64,000 nucleotides of DNA, taken from positions 22,864,566-22,928,565 of the forward strand of contig OY744604.1 in assembly GCA_963556255.1 (NCBI GenBank), read 5' to 3'. Source of the DNA: Allolobophora icterica. Taxonomy: Eukaryota > Annelida > Clitellata > Crassiclitellata > Lumbricidae. The position numbers and the translations under genes are program-made. This document shows, piece by piece, positions 32,324 through 44,020 of this stretch (positions are counted from its first letter, which is position 1; each line of letters starts with the position of its first letter). The notes beneath the pieces were generated by a model. That model was not told the DNA's origin and ran no database searches. It saw only the letters and a program-made list of their open reading frames with translations.

Positions 32324-32557
32324 CGTCACTTGTGTCACTTATGTAAGCATAGTCGATAACGATGCATCGTTTGCCTCTGATGTTGCACTCTGCCTCGCAC
32401 TGGTAAAGTCCTGTTGTCTCTGGCGTAATCGTTCGACTGGTAGAGACTACGATGTCAGAATGTTTCCATTTGTAATTACAAGATTGAGATGTGTCTGGAT
32501 TGCATTGTACTTCATTGTTAACGGTGGATTTTGTCATCGTCTTCCCACTAAATGCAT
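32324..32557 (-). CDS. Ig domain 3 exon of the Ig-TM-NHL gene
   Basis: A 234-base exon (78 codons, phase 1-1), acceptor TCTTATTTTAG, donor GTATGT. It encodes a short C2-like Ig domain: VQCNPDTSQSCNYKWKHSD supplies the first Cys and Trp, and TTGLYQCEAECN the second Cys with the usual Tyr-x-Cys. Extra cysteines suggest additional disulphides. Membrane-proximal in the predicted protein. Confidence 0.75.
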
Positions 32558-32639
32558 CTAAAATAAGAATGTCTTTATTATTTCCACTGTAATTCATATG
32601 CAACACCTAGGTAGCTGGCGATTTCAGTCAACATCTTAA

Positions 32640-33890
32640 AGATCCGACGCTCCATATAAAGTCCGAATTCTGCGCTCTTATGGAGCAATTCGGCCTCACA
32701 CAGCATGTCGACGGGCCACCCACCAATGTGGTGGTTGGCTTGACGTAGTCATCACTCGTGGTGACTGTTCTCTGACCGACCATACCATCTCTCCTCCCAC
32801 TCTCTGCGATCATGGCCTTGTCGTCGCCATAGTTCCATTCCTCCACGAAGCTCCATTGCTTATCGTAAGGCAGGTTCGTGGCTGGCAAAAGCTGGACTGC
32901 TTGGCATTCCGGGGGGCGTTACTCAACATCTCTGCCTTTGCCGACCCATCTTCCCTGGCAGACGCATCAGTCTCTGACCTCTTCGACACCTGTGAAACTT
33001 TTTTGATGAACCTTGTCAACACCCTCCCACCTCCACGTCCGGTTTAGATCCGTCGCTCTACACTCACCTCATGGCTTGAGCCGAGTGTCGCTCTCTTGGG
33101 CACCAGGTCCGTCGCCTTGAGAGAGTCCACAGGCGTAACAAATCACCCGCAGATCACTCCAGCTGGGTAAAGTTATTCAGTTAGATGCATCGTCGCTACA
33201 GGGAGAAGGAGCGCTTATAGTGGGAGCATATTATAGATAACCCACCACTCCAGAGAGCCCAGAAAGCTCTCGGCGACTTTCAACGACCTGGCTTCGTCAA
33301 TCTACTGCTATCCTCTTCACAGCCAAAGGCTTCCTGGAATCTTTCGTTGAAAAGGTTAACTCTATCAGTGAGGTCACCGCTGGGTAACCGGTGTTTCCTC
33401 CAAGAGACTGCTGTCTTTCTGAGCTGAGCCCGATCTCTGTAGAGGAACTGCAAATCATCCTGGCTTCACCTCCTAAGACTTGAGAGTGTCACTGAGTACA
33501 TGCGGAATGGTTTTGCATTGGCTTCCTATCCCGCAGTGTATTGCCTTTCGGGGCCCCGCCCTAGTGTGGCACTGCCTTGTGAGAGAAGTCCCCGTGTACA
33601 TGTATTTGCAAGGGTGCTGTCGCTCCGCCCTGAACACCCAGCGCGGTGGTTATCTGAGCAGACTGAGCCTCTGGTTCCCCGTTCGCGGACCACCCTTATA
33701 TAGGCAGCGCCGTGCTTTTTCAATCGCTGGCCCTACAAGCTGGAACGAACTCCCTGTGGCGTTTCGCTTGGTCCCAAGTACCGATATCGTCACATTTTAA
33801 TTTTCAGCTGGGACTGGGTCGGGAGTGCTTCTGAGTATATAACCTTAAGGGGCGCTACATAATTTTCGTCATGAATGAATGAATGAAAAG
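32640..33890 (+). mobile_element. LINE fragment with internal deletion
   Basis: Linker-type sequence ADASVSDLFDTCETFLMNLV (about 32957-33016) and TLPPPRPV, then frames resembling the EN-RT linker to 33480, where it jumps to the C-terminal tail (RAFSIAGPTSWNELPVAFR). The reverse transcriptase core is missing. It ends with GGCGCTACATAATTT and a GAATGAATGAATGAA tail at about 33871-33886. Confidence 0.75.
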
Positions 33891-34195
33891 TAAAACTAAA
33901 TTTAATTTACTAAGGTCTTCTGACAAATTAATGCACGGATATTTAGATCAGAATGATGCAAATAGCCACTAAATGCATAATTTGATTTATTTATCATCTA
34001 CTAATCACCTTTAAATAGCGCCACTCGAAATCAGAGCAGTTTTGTGCAAAAGTGCACCTCTATACTGTTATGTTATAATTGTTACGTATTTAATAATCCT
34101 GTTTTATGTGACGCAAAGAAACTTTCTACTGAAATTTGCTTGCATAATTATTAATGAATTATTGATAAAACATAGTAAGAGTAACTGCTACTTAC

Positions 34196-34507
34196 ATATT
34201 AGATTTGTCACTTCAAATGTGCAAATGTCAGATGACCCAGTTGTTTGGCACAAGTGAGACGAACGAGTCATTTGCCGGTCTACAGTAATCGAAGTATTGC
34301 ATATAATGCGGTTGTTGATACTTTGGCATTCTGAATTTTCAAAGCTGTTTCCGTTTTCAGGAACCTTCTTCCATTCAAGTTGTGGAGGATTATTGCCGTA
34401 AAAAGTTACGCTGCATGATAATTGCACTTCGTCTGGGTCTATGTTGCAGTCATTCGGTATAACTACTCCATCTGGTTTCATGTTTGACTGACATGTCCCG
34501 TTTCCAT
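34196..34507 (-). CDS. Ig domain 2 exon of the Ig-TM-NHL gene
   Basis: A 312-base exon (104 codons, phase 1-1), acceptor TTTTTACACTAACAG, donor GTAAGT. It encodes an Ig fold with DEVQLSCSVTFYGNNPPQ and LEWKK (Cys and Trp), N-glycosylation candidates (NGT, NTS) and SSHLCQTTGSSDICTFEV near the second Cys. Extracellular middle domain in the predicted receptor. Confidence 0.8.
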
Positions 34508-34969
34508 CTGTTAGTGTAAAAACGTCTATGTTCATATTATTATGGCAATGAATCTTACAAAAACCTGCTTTCACTTTACATGAATGAATTGAAGCTCACT
34601 AAAAGCAGTTGTAGTAAAAAAAGGCCAGTATATTGAGTGACAAATTAGGTATTGTTATTGTTATTAGTAGCTTCTATTTCGCCAGTATCTAATGCGCAAG
34701 CCAAAACCAAGCCGTAATCAGTTTAATATCCAGAGGTTCAGTTCGTAAGACAGCGTGGTAAATAAGCAATTCACTAGCACCCGTTTAGAATCTTTTTCTG
34801 TTATAGCAATGAAATCACATGAAACAACGATTGCTGTAGAAATCTTAACCAGAAATTTGAGCAGAAGTATAAAACAAGCAATCAGTAGTATATAAATGGT
34901 AGAAATTGAATCAAATTCAGCTGATTCATTGTCGAATATTATCGAGTGTGCATTGTACAGTGCAGCTAC

Positions 34970-35287
34970 CTGCTGTAAATACAGTCATTTCGGCTGAACT
35001 CGTTTCTCCATTTCCCTGATTATCACGACAGTTGTACATTCCAGCGTCTTCTGGTTTTGCCGATGGAAACACAAGATTATATGCTGTAGTGCCGTTATTC
35101 TGATAGACTTCAATTTGTAATCTGTCTTTGTATGGATGATACAATTTCCTCCCCGCATAGACGTAACTGTCACTTGTGCCATAATACCAATGTACGTCTT
35201 CAGTCGATGAAGTTGAACAGTTGAGGGTAGCTATCTGTCCTGCCAATACGTATGTATCTTGAGGTTTCACAACGAGAAGCCCGCTTG
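34970..35287 (-). CDS. Ig domain 1 (V-like) exon of the Ig-TM-NHL gene
   Basis: A 318-base exon (106 codons, phase 1-1) ending at donor GTAGCT. V-like hallmarks: IATLNCSTSS, VHWYYG, DRLQIEV and PEDAGMYNCRDN, the conserved Cys-Trp-Asp-x-Gly-x-Tyr-x-Cys set. I place the acceptor at CCTATTAG before 35287. The open frame continues upstream through a hydrophobic stretch (HSVIALFLLASGLLVV) that would make a good signal peptide, but no in-frame ATG exists before a stop, so the signal exon is either further upstream or its start is lost. Paired with Ig2 by strand and phase. Confidence 0.8.
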
Positions 35288-35339
35288 CTAATAGGAACAA
35301 TGCGATTACAGAATGAAAGATTGTACTACACAAAACTTG

Positions 35340-36577
35340 TACTATATATACATAGTAATATCAATGTACGTATAAATAATAATAAAATAGTACAATCTAT
35401 GTATACAGCCGACGCCGTTTAAATGCATAGCCTCGAGACTGCCTTGAACCAATGCACTTGACCGAATGTGGTTTTTAAAATTGGCTAAATGTAGGCAACT
35501 GGTATTTAACAATACAATACAGTATTATAATACAGTATTATAATGCCTTCTGTAACCATTAAGTTAAAGTAAATCTAAGCGTTATATTATAAGTGTAAGT
35601 GCCAAATAGGCCTGTGAGTGTCAAGCAAGCATAGGAACCGTGTGCACTGTGCACACTCTGGAATGTTGATCGGTAACAATGTTACGTCACCAGCCGGAGT
35701 TATGCTATATTGTTATGTTTACCCTATATTTAAAAAACGGCCGGCCAGCTTCTATGCACATAAGCGAATTATGCACTTGTCCGTTATGCACTTAAGTGGA
35801 GTCGACTGTAATTAACATTGTCCATATGCTTCTTTAACATGGTGTTTGACGACTAAAATATTCAACTCCACATGGATCAAAGTCTAAACTCCCCAGCCTT
35901 TTTCTACAATTCCCACACTGGGAAGAAGTGCCAGAGTACATGATTCTCGTTCTCTGTAATTGCCTGAAAAAGCCACGCACAAGCAGTTTCGGCCAACTTG
36001 TTGACAATAAGATCGGGTACTGATGTAAATCCTCCTCTCTTCATTCGATTTATCAACCGCTCAATTTAACTAATTCTCATTAACATTAATTTTCACAGTC
36101 ATCGGTCTTTCTCCTGTCAGCATGCCCCCATATTCAAATACTGGACCCGTATAGAGCCCATTTTGGTACCATCTGATGCTCACGAAAATGAGGGCACGGT
36201 CAGTACAGTATGCGGTAAAATGCATTATATTGTTACATAATCAGGTATGTACAATAGACATACCTGATAAGTCGATAGCAAGCCGCTAAGTCAGTCGATA
36301 AGCCTAAGCGACTTAGTCAATCGATAAGCATGCGACTTGGTCGACTAAGTCGCTAAGTCAGTCACTAACTCATCAAGTCAGTTGTTAACTCCTTAGCGAC
36401 TGACACCGGATACTACTGTGCATTCGTTCTTCTAACTAGTACAAACAATTACATTGTACATATTTTAGGTTCTGTAAAATTTAGCTACTACGCACTTATC
36501 TCGATTTCCTATCCATTGAATGAACGTTAATTTGTGGCTGGATATACTCATGACTAATAACTATTAAATGTTTGCAT

Positions 36578-36617
<40 letters not shown>

Positions 36618-36990
36618 ATATTATATAGGATACAAGCAAATTCTAACCAGCATGACACCACATGTTTACAAGAATGACGATAAACATGTAGACAGCTGTT
36701 GTCCAGTTGAGATAAGCCATTGGGAATTCAATTTCAGCCAATATACTACTTGACTCTACAAAAAGAAACTTTATACTGTTGATAATTTTAAGGTTACTTC
36801 TAACTAATAAAGTTCTAAAGCTTCTCTTAAAATCTCACAAAATGTGAACGTTGTAGCTGTATAGGCCCTTCACAGTACTTGACAACACGGTAAAGCTTAC
36901 AGACAGATCAACATCTGTTATGCACGTAAGCTTACTGTATGCAGGAATTTTTCAGCCATTGACCCTGCTATTCCCGTGGAGCAGTTGTTG
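35340..36990. other. Upstream region of the receptor gene; simple repeats
   Basis: No convincing signal-peptide exon found. Contains degenerate GTCGATAAGC/AAGTCAGTC repeats at about 36268-36415 and an (AC)n microsatellite at 36581-36612. Confidence 0.5.
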
Positions 36991-37003
36991 AAATTGTTGG
37001 CCA

Positions 37004-39230
37004 TCAACTCGGGTTAGTAATACTCTCGTTGTTTACAGATGAGGCCTCAATCCTAGTTTCAGACCCACTGACCCCAGCGAGTGAATCAGCCCCAGGTTCT
37101 TTAAGATTATTGCTATATTTACAGAATTCAGTTGCACAGTAGCATTTTTCAGCATTAATTCTAACAGATTTAGATTTATTTCTACATATTATAAATCTAC
37201 TTTTATTAGCTGCATTGGATTTTTTTGAATATTTTTTGTACAAGGAGGACTTTTTGGACTGATTTTAAGAGACCCCAGGTCATCCAGGGCTGAGTAAGGG
37301 TCGGTTTGATGCGGGAGGACCTATAGGTGAGAGGGAAAGACTTATCGTAAGCTTCCTTGTAGCGAGAAAGGAAGGAGTCGTAGACATTGTTAGGATCGCC
37401 TCTCTGACAGGCGTCAGTGACAACAGACCAGTCAGTCAGAACGAGCGATTTTTTTTAAAGTCGACTAAATTAGTATAATTGATAATTCGGAAGTCCTCAG
37501 CAATGGATTTAGTCAGGTGGGTAGTGGGGTAGTTAAATCGGGATAGGAAGGTGGTCGGAGATTTCTGATGTGACTATGAAGGAATCAGTAAGGGCAGGCC
37601 AGGCGTTAGTGTAGATATTATCGATGAGAGTCGCGGAATCAGTGGTAATAATTCTAGTAGCCCTGGTGATAGTGGGCAGGAAGTGATAGGTTGTCATTAA
37701 GTTAAAGAAATCTGTGGTAGATCTATGTGCATTTACTTTTAAGAGATCTACATTGTACGTCAACATTATTTTTCATGATAACTGTGAGGATATTCTCAAA
37801 TTCGTTGGTAAATACATCTACATGTAGGTTAAGCCCTTACGGCCTGTAGATGGCGCCCATAAGGGTGGACCCTTTCTCATGTTGTACTTTGATAAAGAGC
37901 CCCTCATAAGAATGGTGGCAAAGGTCTGGGTAGTCCAGCAGCTGGAAGAAAATGTTCTCTTGAATTAAGAAGCCAACCCAACCACACAGGCCCACCCCTC
38001 GGGGTTTATGGATAAACTGATACCCACGGATCCTGACAGTGTCCTCCAGATTCGCATCTAACCAAGTCTCGGATAATGCTAGGATGGAGACGGTTCTAGG
38101 ACTTTTCGCCCCCGGAAGATTCGCCCACGGAAGATTCGCCCCCGACATTTCGCCCCCGGAAGTTTCGCCCCCAAATATTCGCCCCACGTATATCGATTAT
38201 CAGGTTCTAGTCTTACTTACGTTTTCATTGCTAATAAAGCTTCTAGCCTTAGTTTCATTTTCGTCATAGATCCCTCTTCTAGCCTTAGTTATATTTTCAT
38301 CGCTTCTTAGTTACGTTTTCATCGTTAATCGGGATCTAGGATGAAAATGTAACTAAGTCTATAAGCTGGATTATCGATGAAAATACAACTAAGACTAGAA
38401 GCGGGATCTACGATGAAGATATAACTAAGACTAGAAGCGGGATCTATGATAAAAAATACTACTGAGACTAGAAGCGGGATCTATGATGAAAATGTAACGA
38501 AGACTAGAAGCTGGAACGACGATGAAAATATGACCCATATTACTTACTCGGTCGCTGATAATCGATATACGTGGGGGCGAATCTTCCGGGGGCGATACTT
38601 CCATGGGGAGAATCTTCCCGGGGGCGAAATGTCGGGGGCGAATCTTCCGGGGGCGATTCTTCAGGGGGCGAAATTTCCGTATCCCGATCGAGACGGGTAT
38701 CTGTATTAGGAGGTCTCATATGTCAACCAATTTTGGGAGAAGACTTCTGCAATTAATGTGCAATTTGTGCATAACAGAGAAAGCTAAGGTAGGAGAGGAA
38801 AAATGAGATGTCAGTGAGGAAGGAGAAGAATACCAACTGTCATGGGATAAATTAGTAAAATTATTTTGATCCGGATCAACATCAATTTAATTTAAGAGTG
38901 TACGGTTATCATTATCATCAAGGAGCAGGTCAAGTCTTAGACTGTCATTACCGACCTGCGGCAGAGCCCAGCTAGGATCAGCTCCAGTCGCACTACATAA
39001 GAAGAGATTGTCTTCTTCAATGTGATTGAAGGGGAACAAATAAGTAATGCAACAGGAACCGAGCCATGGGTCGGAGCATTTTCACTGCCCCAGCAGCTCA
39101 GGTGAAACGATTTGCCGCATTCTTTACAGATGGCCATCGTATTACACTTCACAATAGGGAGAATACAAAGGCTGCAGCTGGACAACCAAACCTCACGTGG
39201 CATGCCTTAAGAAGCCAGGTCTACCGTTGT
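37004..39230 (-). mobile_element. LINE 5' half (PHD-type finger, endonuclease, linker), interrupted by a hairpin element
   Basis: From right to left on the minus strand: a Cys-rich finger with CSLCILPIVKC and CKECGKSFHLSCW (about 39170-39080), the APE endonuclease (SILALSETWLDANL near 38070; MTTYHFLPTITRATRI and SEISDHLPI near 37550-37700) and a linker with SLYKKYSKKSNAANK near 37240. Frames are broken. The hairpin element at 38099-38690 splits it. Confidence 0.7.
38099..38690. mobile_element. Hairpin (foldback) element with simple-repeat arms
   Basis: The left arm is CCCCCGGAAGATTCGCCC-type repeats (38107-38193); the right arm is the inverse (GGGGGCGAATCTTCC, 38573-38678). Both meet GATATACGTGGGGGCGAAT or its complement inward, then a core of ~40-bp units (GATCTATGATGAAAATGTAA ... 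GACTAGAAGC) that is itself inverted about a centre near 38325. It looks like a non-autonomous foldback element; no target duplication identified. Confidence 0.7.
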
Positions 39231-39239
39231 GAGGCATAC

Positions 39240-40925
39240 CAGCAATTTCAATCAGGTACTATTAAAAAGGCACCGAGGAAAGAAGATGAAAGATTACCTT
39301 TCTCGCACAGTCTCCCAATTCGATCAACATAACTTTCAAATGAATAGCCTTCGGTTCGAATACTAGTCGTTGTCCTGAAAAGCCAAAACGTTACCTGATC
39401 GGCTATTGTACCACCTTTCACAACAGTGTTACCTGTTCAGCAAGCACATACATGTACTTTGATCGCATCAATGAAAACGTAATGTCAATAACTAAGCACA
39501 CAGCCAAAAGATAAGCGTCTTGCATCAATAGTCACTCAGTGTTCAGTGAATGCGGACCTATGCCATTTATTACACAGATCTTTGTACAGGTCTAGGCAGA
39601 TACTGGATATGCATGGTAATGGCGGTCATACATAATATAATAAATTACCAAGCAGTTTTTTTTTTGTAAAATGTGGCAACACACTTGACAGATGCCTACT
39701 CCACTTGTGAAGTGCATTAAAAACAGTCGGCCTACTCGGAGCAGTTTTACTGCTAAATACACACATGCTTTTAAATTCAATTTCATACAAATGTAGACCT
39801 ATACACAATAAGGAAACTCAGTGTTCCCATAAAGGAACATTATAATAATCGAGGTTTTAAAAGTGTTTATATTTTTACAACTCAAATTTTCAGATCTTCC
39901 CGTAAACAAATGTTACCCACATTTATCGATTTAATTCAATATTTATTTTCTATTATTTTCTATTATTTTCTATTTTCGTTTATTGTATAATTAAAACTAA
40001 ATATATTGATTAGTCCTTCAGTTTGCACAGATAACAGCTGCAGAGTAGGCCTATACATTTTCAGTTCTTTAGCTACAGGTTTCAACACTGATCCTGTCTC
40101 AAAGACTAATCGTGGCTTGAATAATCGCTGGTGTTCAAGTTCCCGTGTATTGCGAAGAATTGACGTCTCCTGTTCGTTAAAAAATTTGAAACAAGCGCCG
40201 TCGACAGGCCCGTAACCAGAGGCAAAATCAAGACGAGGCAAATCGCTCCCCGACTCCATGCACTCCTCACCTGTCCTCTCCGCTTCCCTACACTTACGTC
40301 CCCTCACTTATTGTCCCGTCCCGCCCCCACCCTATGCCCTGCCTTCCCCTTCCAAAATGCTCCCCATCCCTTCCAGCCCTTTCCCCTTAAGTGAAAACTG
40401 TGGGATCCGAGGAATTCGTAAATTCTGTAGATGCTTGAAGGTGAGCTTTAGAACATTTTTAAAGCCGATGAAAGCAGAAAATAGAAGCAGGATCTTATGG
40501 TGCCTAAATATGTTTTGGAATGTTCTGTAAAAGTCTGTCGGCAACACTATGATCGTACCTAAAGCCGATGCAAGTTTTTGAAGTAGGCCTAAACATAAAA
40601 TTTTTGTGGATTTTTGCAGGACTCTAATGTGTTATTGAACTTATTCTAACTTCTAAGATGTATTATCACATTAAATTTTGATCAGCGATGCAGGAAATAG
40701 GCATTTGCCATTATGATTGACAGTAAGTTAATTGTGAAGCGCATAATAAATGCAGATGAAGTTATATTCGCATTTCCGCAATTTTTTTAAATTTTCTATT
40801 TATGATGAATATATCAACAACAATAGATTCAATTTTTTTAAATTAATACGCCTTTGTAGCTAAAAGAGTTTTCCTTTCGTATTAGCTATAAGTAGCATAT
40901 ATCGGCTAATATATTTCGAATCTAT
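39240..40925. other. Spacer, no supported gene
   Basis: A minus-strand open stretch near 39990-40215 (ETSILRNTRELEHQRLFKPR) has no recognisable domain or splice pair. A pyrimidine-rich block lies at 40257-40385. Confidence 0.35.
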
Positions 40926-40931
40926 GTTATA

Positions 40932-41695
40932 CACTGTGTCCCGATGAAAAGTAGACCACAAGAAAAAGTGTCATAACTCGGTCAAAACTTTTAGCATTTG
41001 CCTGAAATTTTAAAACAAAACAAGTAGCCATATTACCACCAAATCTTAACGCCGTTTGGAAATGTTAGTGAGTTTGTCAAGTTTATGAACGTTTGAGATG
41101 CAGTACTGAAAAGGGGAACTTTCCAACATACAAGAGCCATAAGGAAGTGAAGTTCAGCTGCAGCTGGTGTTCAAAATGTCCTCCTTGTTCACGGACACAC
41201 GACCAACGTGGACGCCACTGTTTGATGGCCCGGTCGATGACCACGTGGTCAAACAGCTGCCACTCTTCAATCAGGTGATCGACGTCACGAATGCGGGAAC
41301 GATAAACGCGCTTCTCCAGTACACTCCAGATTTGATAGTCAACTGGATTGAGGTCTGGACTGCTGGGCGGCCACAGCTGCGGGGATATGAAGTCGGGTGT
41401 CTCCCGGGACAGCAGAGCAATGGTCTCACGTGCTTGTTGAATGTGAAGTAGCAGCCCGATGAAAAGTAGACCCCTAAACGTTTGTCAAAAATGTGTATGT
41501 TGGAAATTTCCCCTTTTCAGTACTGCATCTCAAACGTTGATAAACTCGACAAACTCACCAGCATTTCCAAACGGCGTTACGATTTGGTGGTAATATGGCT
41601 AGTGTTATTGTTTTTAAAATTTCAGATAAATGCTAAACGTTTTGACTGAGTTATAACACTTTTTCTTGGGGTCTACTTTTCATCGGGACACAGTG
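40932..41695 (-). mobile_element. Internally deleted mariner-type element with ~210-bp inverted repeats
   Basis: The ends CACTGTGTCCCGATGAAAAG (40932 and reversed to 41695) are flanked by TA on both sides (40930-40931, 41696-41697), the Tc1/mariner target. Inverted repeats extend about 210 bases each. Between them, on the minus strand, only the transposase C-terminal piece survives, with LWPPSSPDLNPVDYQIWSVL, which contains the last catalytic Asp region of mariner transposases (about 41365-41305). Not autonomous. Confidence 0.88.
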
Positions 41696-42022
41696 TATAT
41701 TGGAACAAGTTTTTCGTTTGTGTAAATCTAGCATTTGCTTAGATATTTCAGATGAAGGTGTAAAAAAAGAACTGTGTATTTTATAGAATATGATAATTGA
41801 ATAAAGAAAAATCCAATCGATTTTGGAAAAAATTACGATTTTTCGTCATGAATTTAAGGTTTTCTTATTTAGTTAAATTTCAATTATAATTTGTGTTTGC
41901 ATTTGGCAGATTCTAAATGATTTTTTCGCAGAAACAGCTCTTTTTGTGACACGAATCTTGACTCTAATCACTGGAAAATATTTTTACATTTCAATGCAGT
42001 TTAAGCTATATCTTTTCCACAG

Positions 42023-42432
42023 AATCCACTCCATTTTGTGAGACGAATCTCAAGACAAGCACCGGCAACTCGTTGATGGAAGGCGATCGTATATGGATGC
42101 GCTGCAGCGTCAGATTAATAAGATATTGGACGCCAAGCATGGAGTGGAGACAACACGAAGAAGATAAATATGGATGGATCATAGCAGCAGACGAAGTCAT
42201 GGAAAATGAAAACTTCAACGTCACCTCAACATTAATTATCATTTTCAACTCATTCATCAATAAAACTGTCTTCTCTTGCAAACCCTTTTTTCAACTCTGA
42301 AGCAGAGACTTCGTGTAAATGCCACCAATGCTCCCAATTTCAGCTACGCATGGAAATCGCCTGAAATCAAACAACTGGACTCTGATTCCAATTTTATCAC
42401 AAGACCAAAGATAGCTCTCGAAGCCCCTAAAA
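42023..42432 (+). pseudogene. Ig-domain exon with a frame break (plus-strand Ig gene)
   Basis: Acceptor TCTTTTCCACAG, phase 1 start, donor GTAAGT after phase 1 (42433). It encodes NSLMEGDRIWMRCSVRL, MEWRQHEEDK, NVTSTLII and VFSCKPFFQL (Cys-Trp-Cys), then a stop. A shifted frame continues with VNATNAPNFSYAWKSPEI to the donor. Length is 410 bases, not a multiple of three, as expected after a one-base indel (or an assembly error). A paralogue lies inverted at 51661-52076. It may belong with the NHL exon at 47.6 kb, but no plus-strand TM exon was found between them. Confidence 0.65.
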
Positions 42433-42439
42433 GTAAGTT

Positions 42440-43600
42440 ATAGCATGTCAATAGATAATGACGGTTTTAGATAAGTTTTGACTCCCAATTGCACTTACTG
42501 GATTTAGCGTTTTAATTTGTGTTTCTTGCATGTTTCTGCACGTGTGAGTTAATTTGTTTACTTAATTCGAACGTCTTTGTTTACCGGTAACGGCGCTTTC
42601 CACAAACACCAACAAAACATTCCTATTTCCTTTCACTCACATATATTACTCACTGTATTTCTTTTGCTACGCTTACTCTTTTTCTTTATTGGCTGCGCTA
42701 CAGAAAAACTATTTTACTGACGAATTTGCAAGGAAAAATATATTTTGTCATCTACTGAATCCAGAATTTGGAGGCTTTGAAGTTAACTGTTGTAAAAGGA
42801 AGTAAGTGCGTCATCGGCAATTGTCAGGATAACGTAGATCTATAGGGGCTTATTAGGTAGCTGCAATTGTTTTGTTTTATAGTGCAGTATATAATTGGCA
42901 ACCTTCTGTTTCTTTCACAATCGTTTGGGAGTTTTATTGTTTGTTGTCATTTGGTCTAAGTATTATGTACCACTTATTGAAGTGCAATATTGAAAGGCGA
43001 TAACGTTAAGCTCTATTTCTATCTACATCCATCTGACGCACATGCTTATATGTCGGATAAGCTCACTGGAACAATCGTTTCGGAAGTGCGGGCATGAATG
43101 TCGTAAAAATCGATTTCGGTTGAATTAGGATAAATGAGCATCTAATACTGTGCACAAGCCAGGCTTCGTCTTCTTACAAAATGACCGAGAAGGTCCGATT
43201 AGAATAGTGTAGCCAAGTTGGCTAGAGTGCGCAAGTGGAATGGATATATCTGGCGGGTATTGGAATTGTTCAGCATGCTAACCACTTGTGAGAACGGTGA
43301 TGACCAATTGTGGTTCCTTTGTTATTATTGGAACTTCATTGTGGAATCAGCTTGGCCTTCGGTCCTGGCTGAAAAACTTAAACTAAAAATGTAAGCTGAC
43401 GATACCCAGGTAATCTTTCGTTTAAGAATAGGCTCTGTAGAGTATATTCCCGCTGGGCACTTGCTCCTATTTTTGCGATGTTCAGTTTTGGAATATAAAC
43501 AACTTTATTCGTTATGATAAACAATATTCGTTTATTACAATCAGGATGACAAACCGCATTCTGGTAAATGAAAACTCAGGTAGGAAAATAAATAGTATAA
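42440..43600. other. Spacer after the plus-strand Ig exon
   Basis: No TM exon or other coding segment with consistent phase could be supported. Confidence 0.35.
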
Positions 43601-43646
43601 TCAGCAGAGGGGTGTTTGAGACGATCAAATACTCTAGATTAGACGC

Positions 43647-44020
43647 TTACCAGATGGGAAAACAATTAGCATTGTCGACCTTGCCATCCAAGATATGCTC
43701 TTGAAGAGCACCATAGGTATAAAGTTCTTCCTGTCATTGTCAGGAAATTCACACTCGTGTGGATGTATTCGACGATGGTGAGTATGCTTGATGGCAAGGC
43801 CGTAGCTAGGGGGGTATTTTTGGTGTTTAGACACCCCCCGAAATTAAATAATGTAAAAATGAAATAATGCATTTACTAACTCCAAGCCCATTTGTCGGTT
43901 GACCCGGTTGCTTGTCGGCTTGCTCAAGGACGAGAAAACACCCCCCCCCCCAAACAAAATCCTGGCCACGGTCTTGCTTGATGGTGGGATGGAACAGTCT
44001 TCTGAGTAAGTGGTTCCTAT
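43647..44020 (-). pseudogene. Possible relic of an Ig exon, split by a hAT-type MITE
   Basis: The minus-strand end TMLIVFPSG followed by GTAAGC (phase 1) resembles the end of the Ig1 exon (EMTVFTAG before its donor), with HECEFPDNDRKN possibly covering the second Cys region. The MITE at 43795-43976 sits inside. Similarity is weak. Confidence 0.3.
43795..43976. mobile_element. 182-bp hAT-type MITE with 8-bp target duplication
   Basis: CTTGATGG flanks both sides (43787-43794 and 43977-43984). Ends are CAAGGCCGTAGCTAGGGGGG and, inverted, CAAGACCGTGGCCAGGATTT. An 8-bp duplication and CA(A/G)G-type ends are the hAT pattern. A C-run (43941-43951) is internal. Confidence 0.85.

Noticed and set aside
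38446..38806. Pentapeptide-repeat proteins
   Set aside because: Three overlapping frames all look repetitive because of the 15-base DNA repeat in the hairpin arm.
39963..40307. Minus-strand open frame with a charged sequence (ETSILRNTRELEHQRLFK)
   Set aside because: No recognisable domain and no matching splice sites; too short to claim.
42480..42545. Possible plus-strand transmembrane exon after the 42.0-kb Ig exon (ALTGFSVLICVSCMFLHV)
   Set aside because: No acceptor in the right phase and no clear donor.
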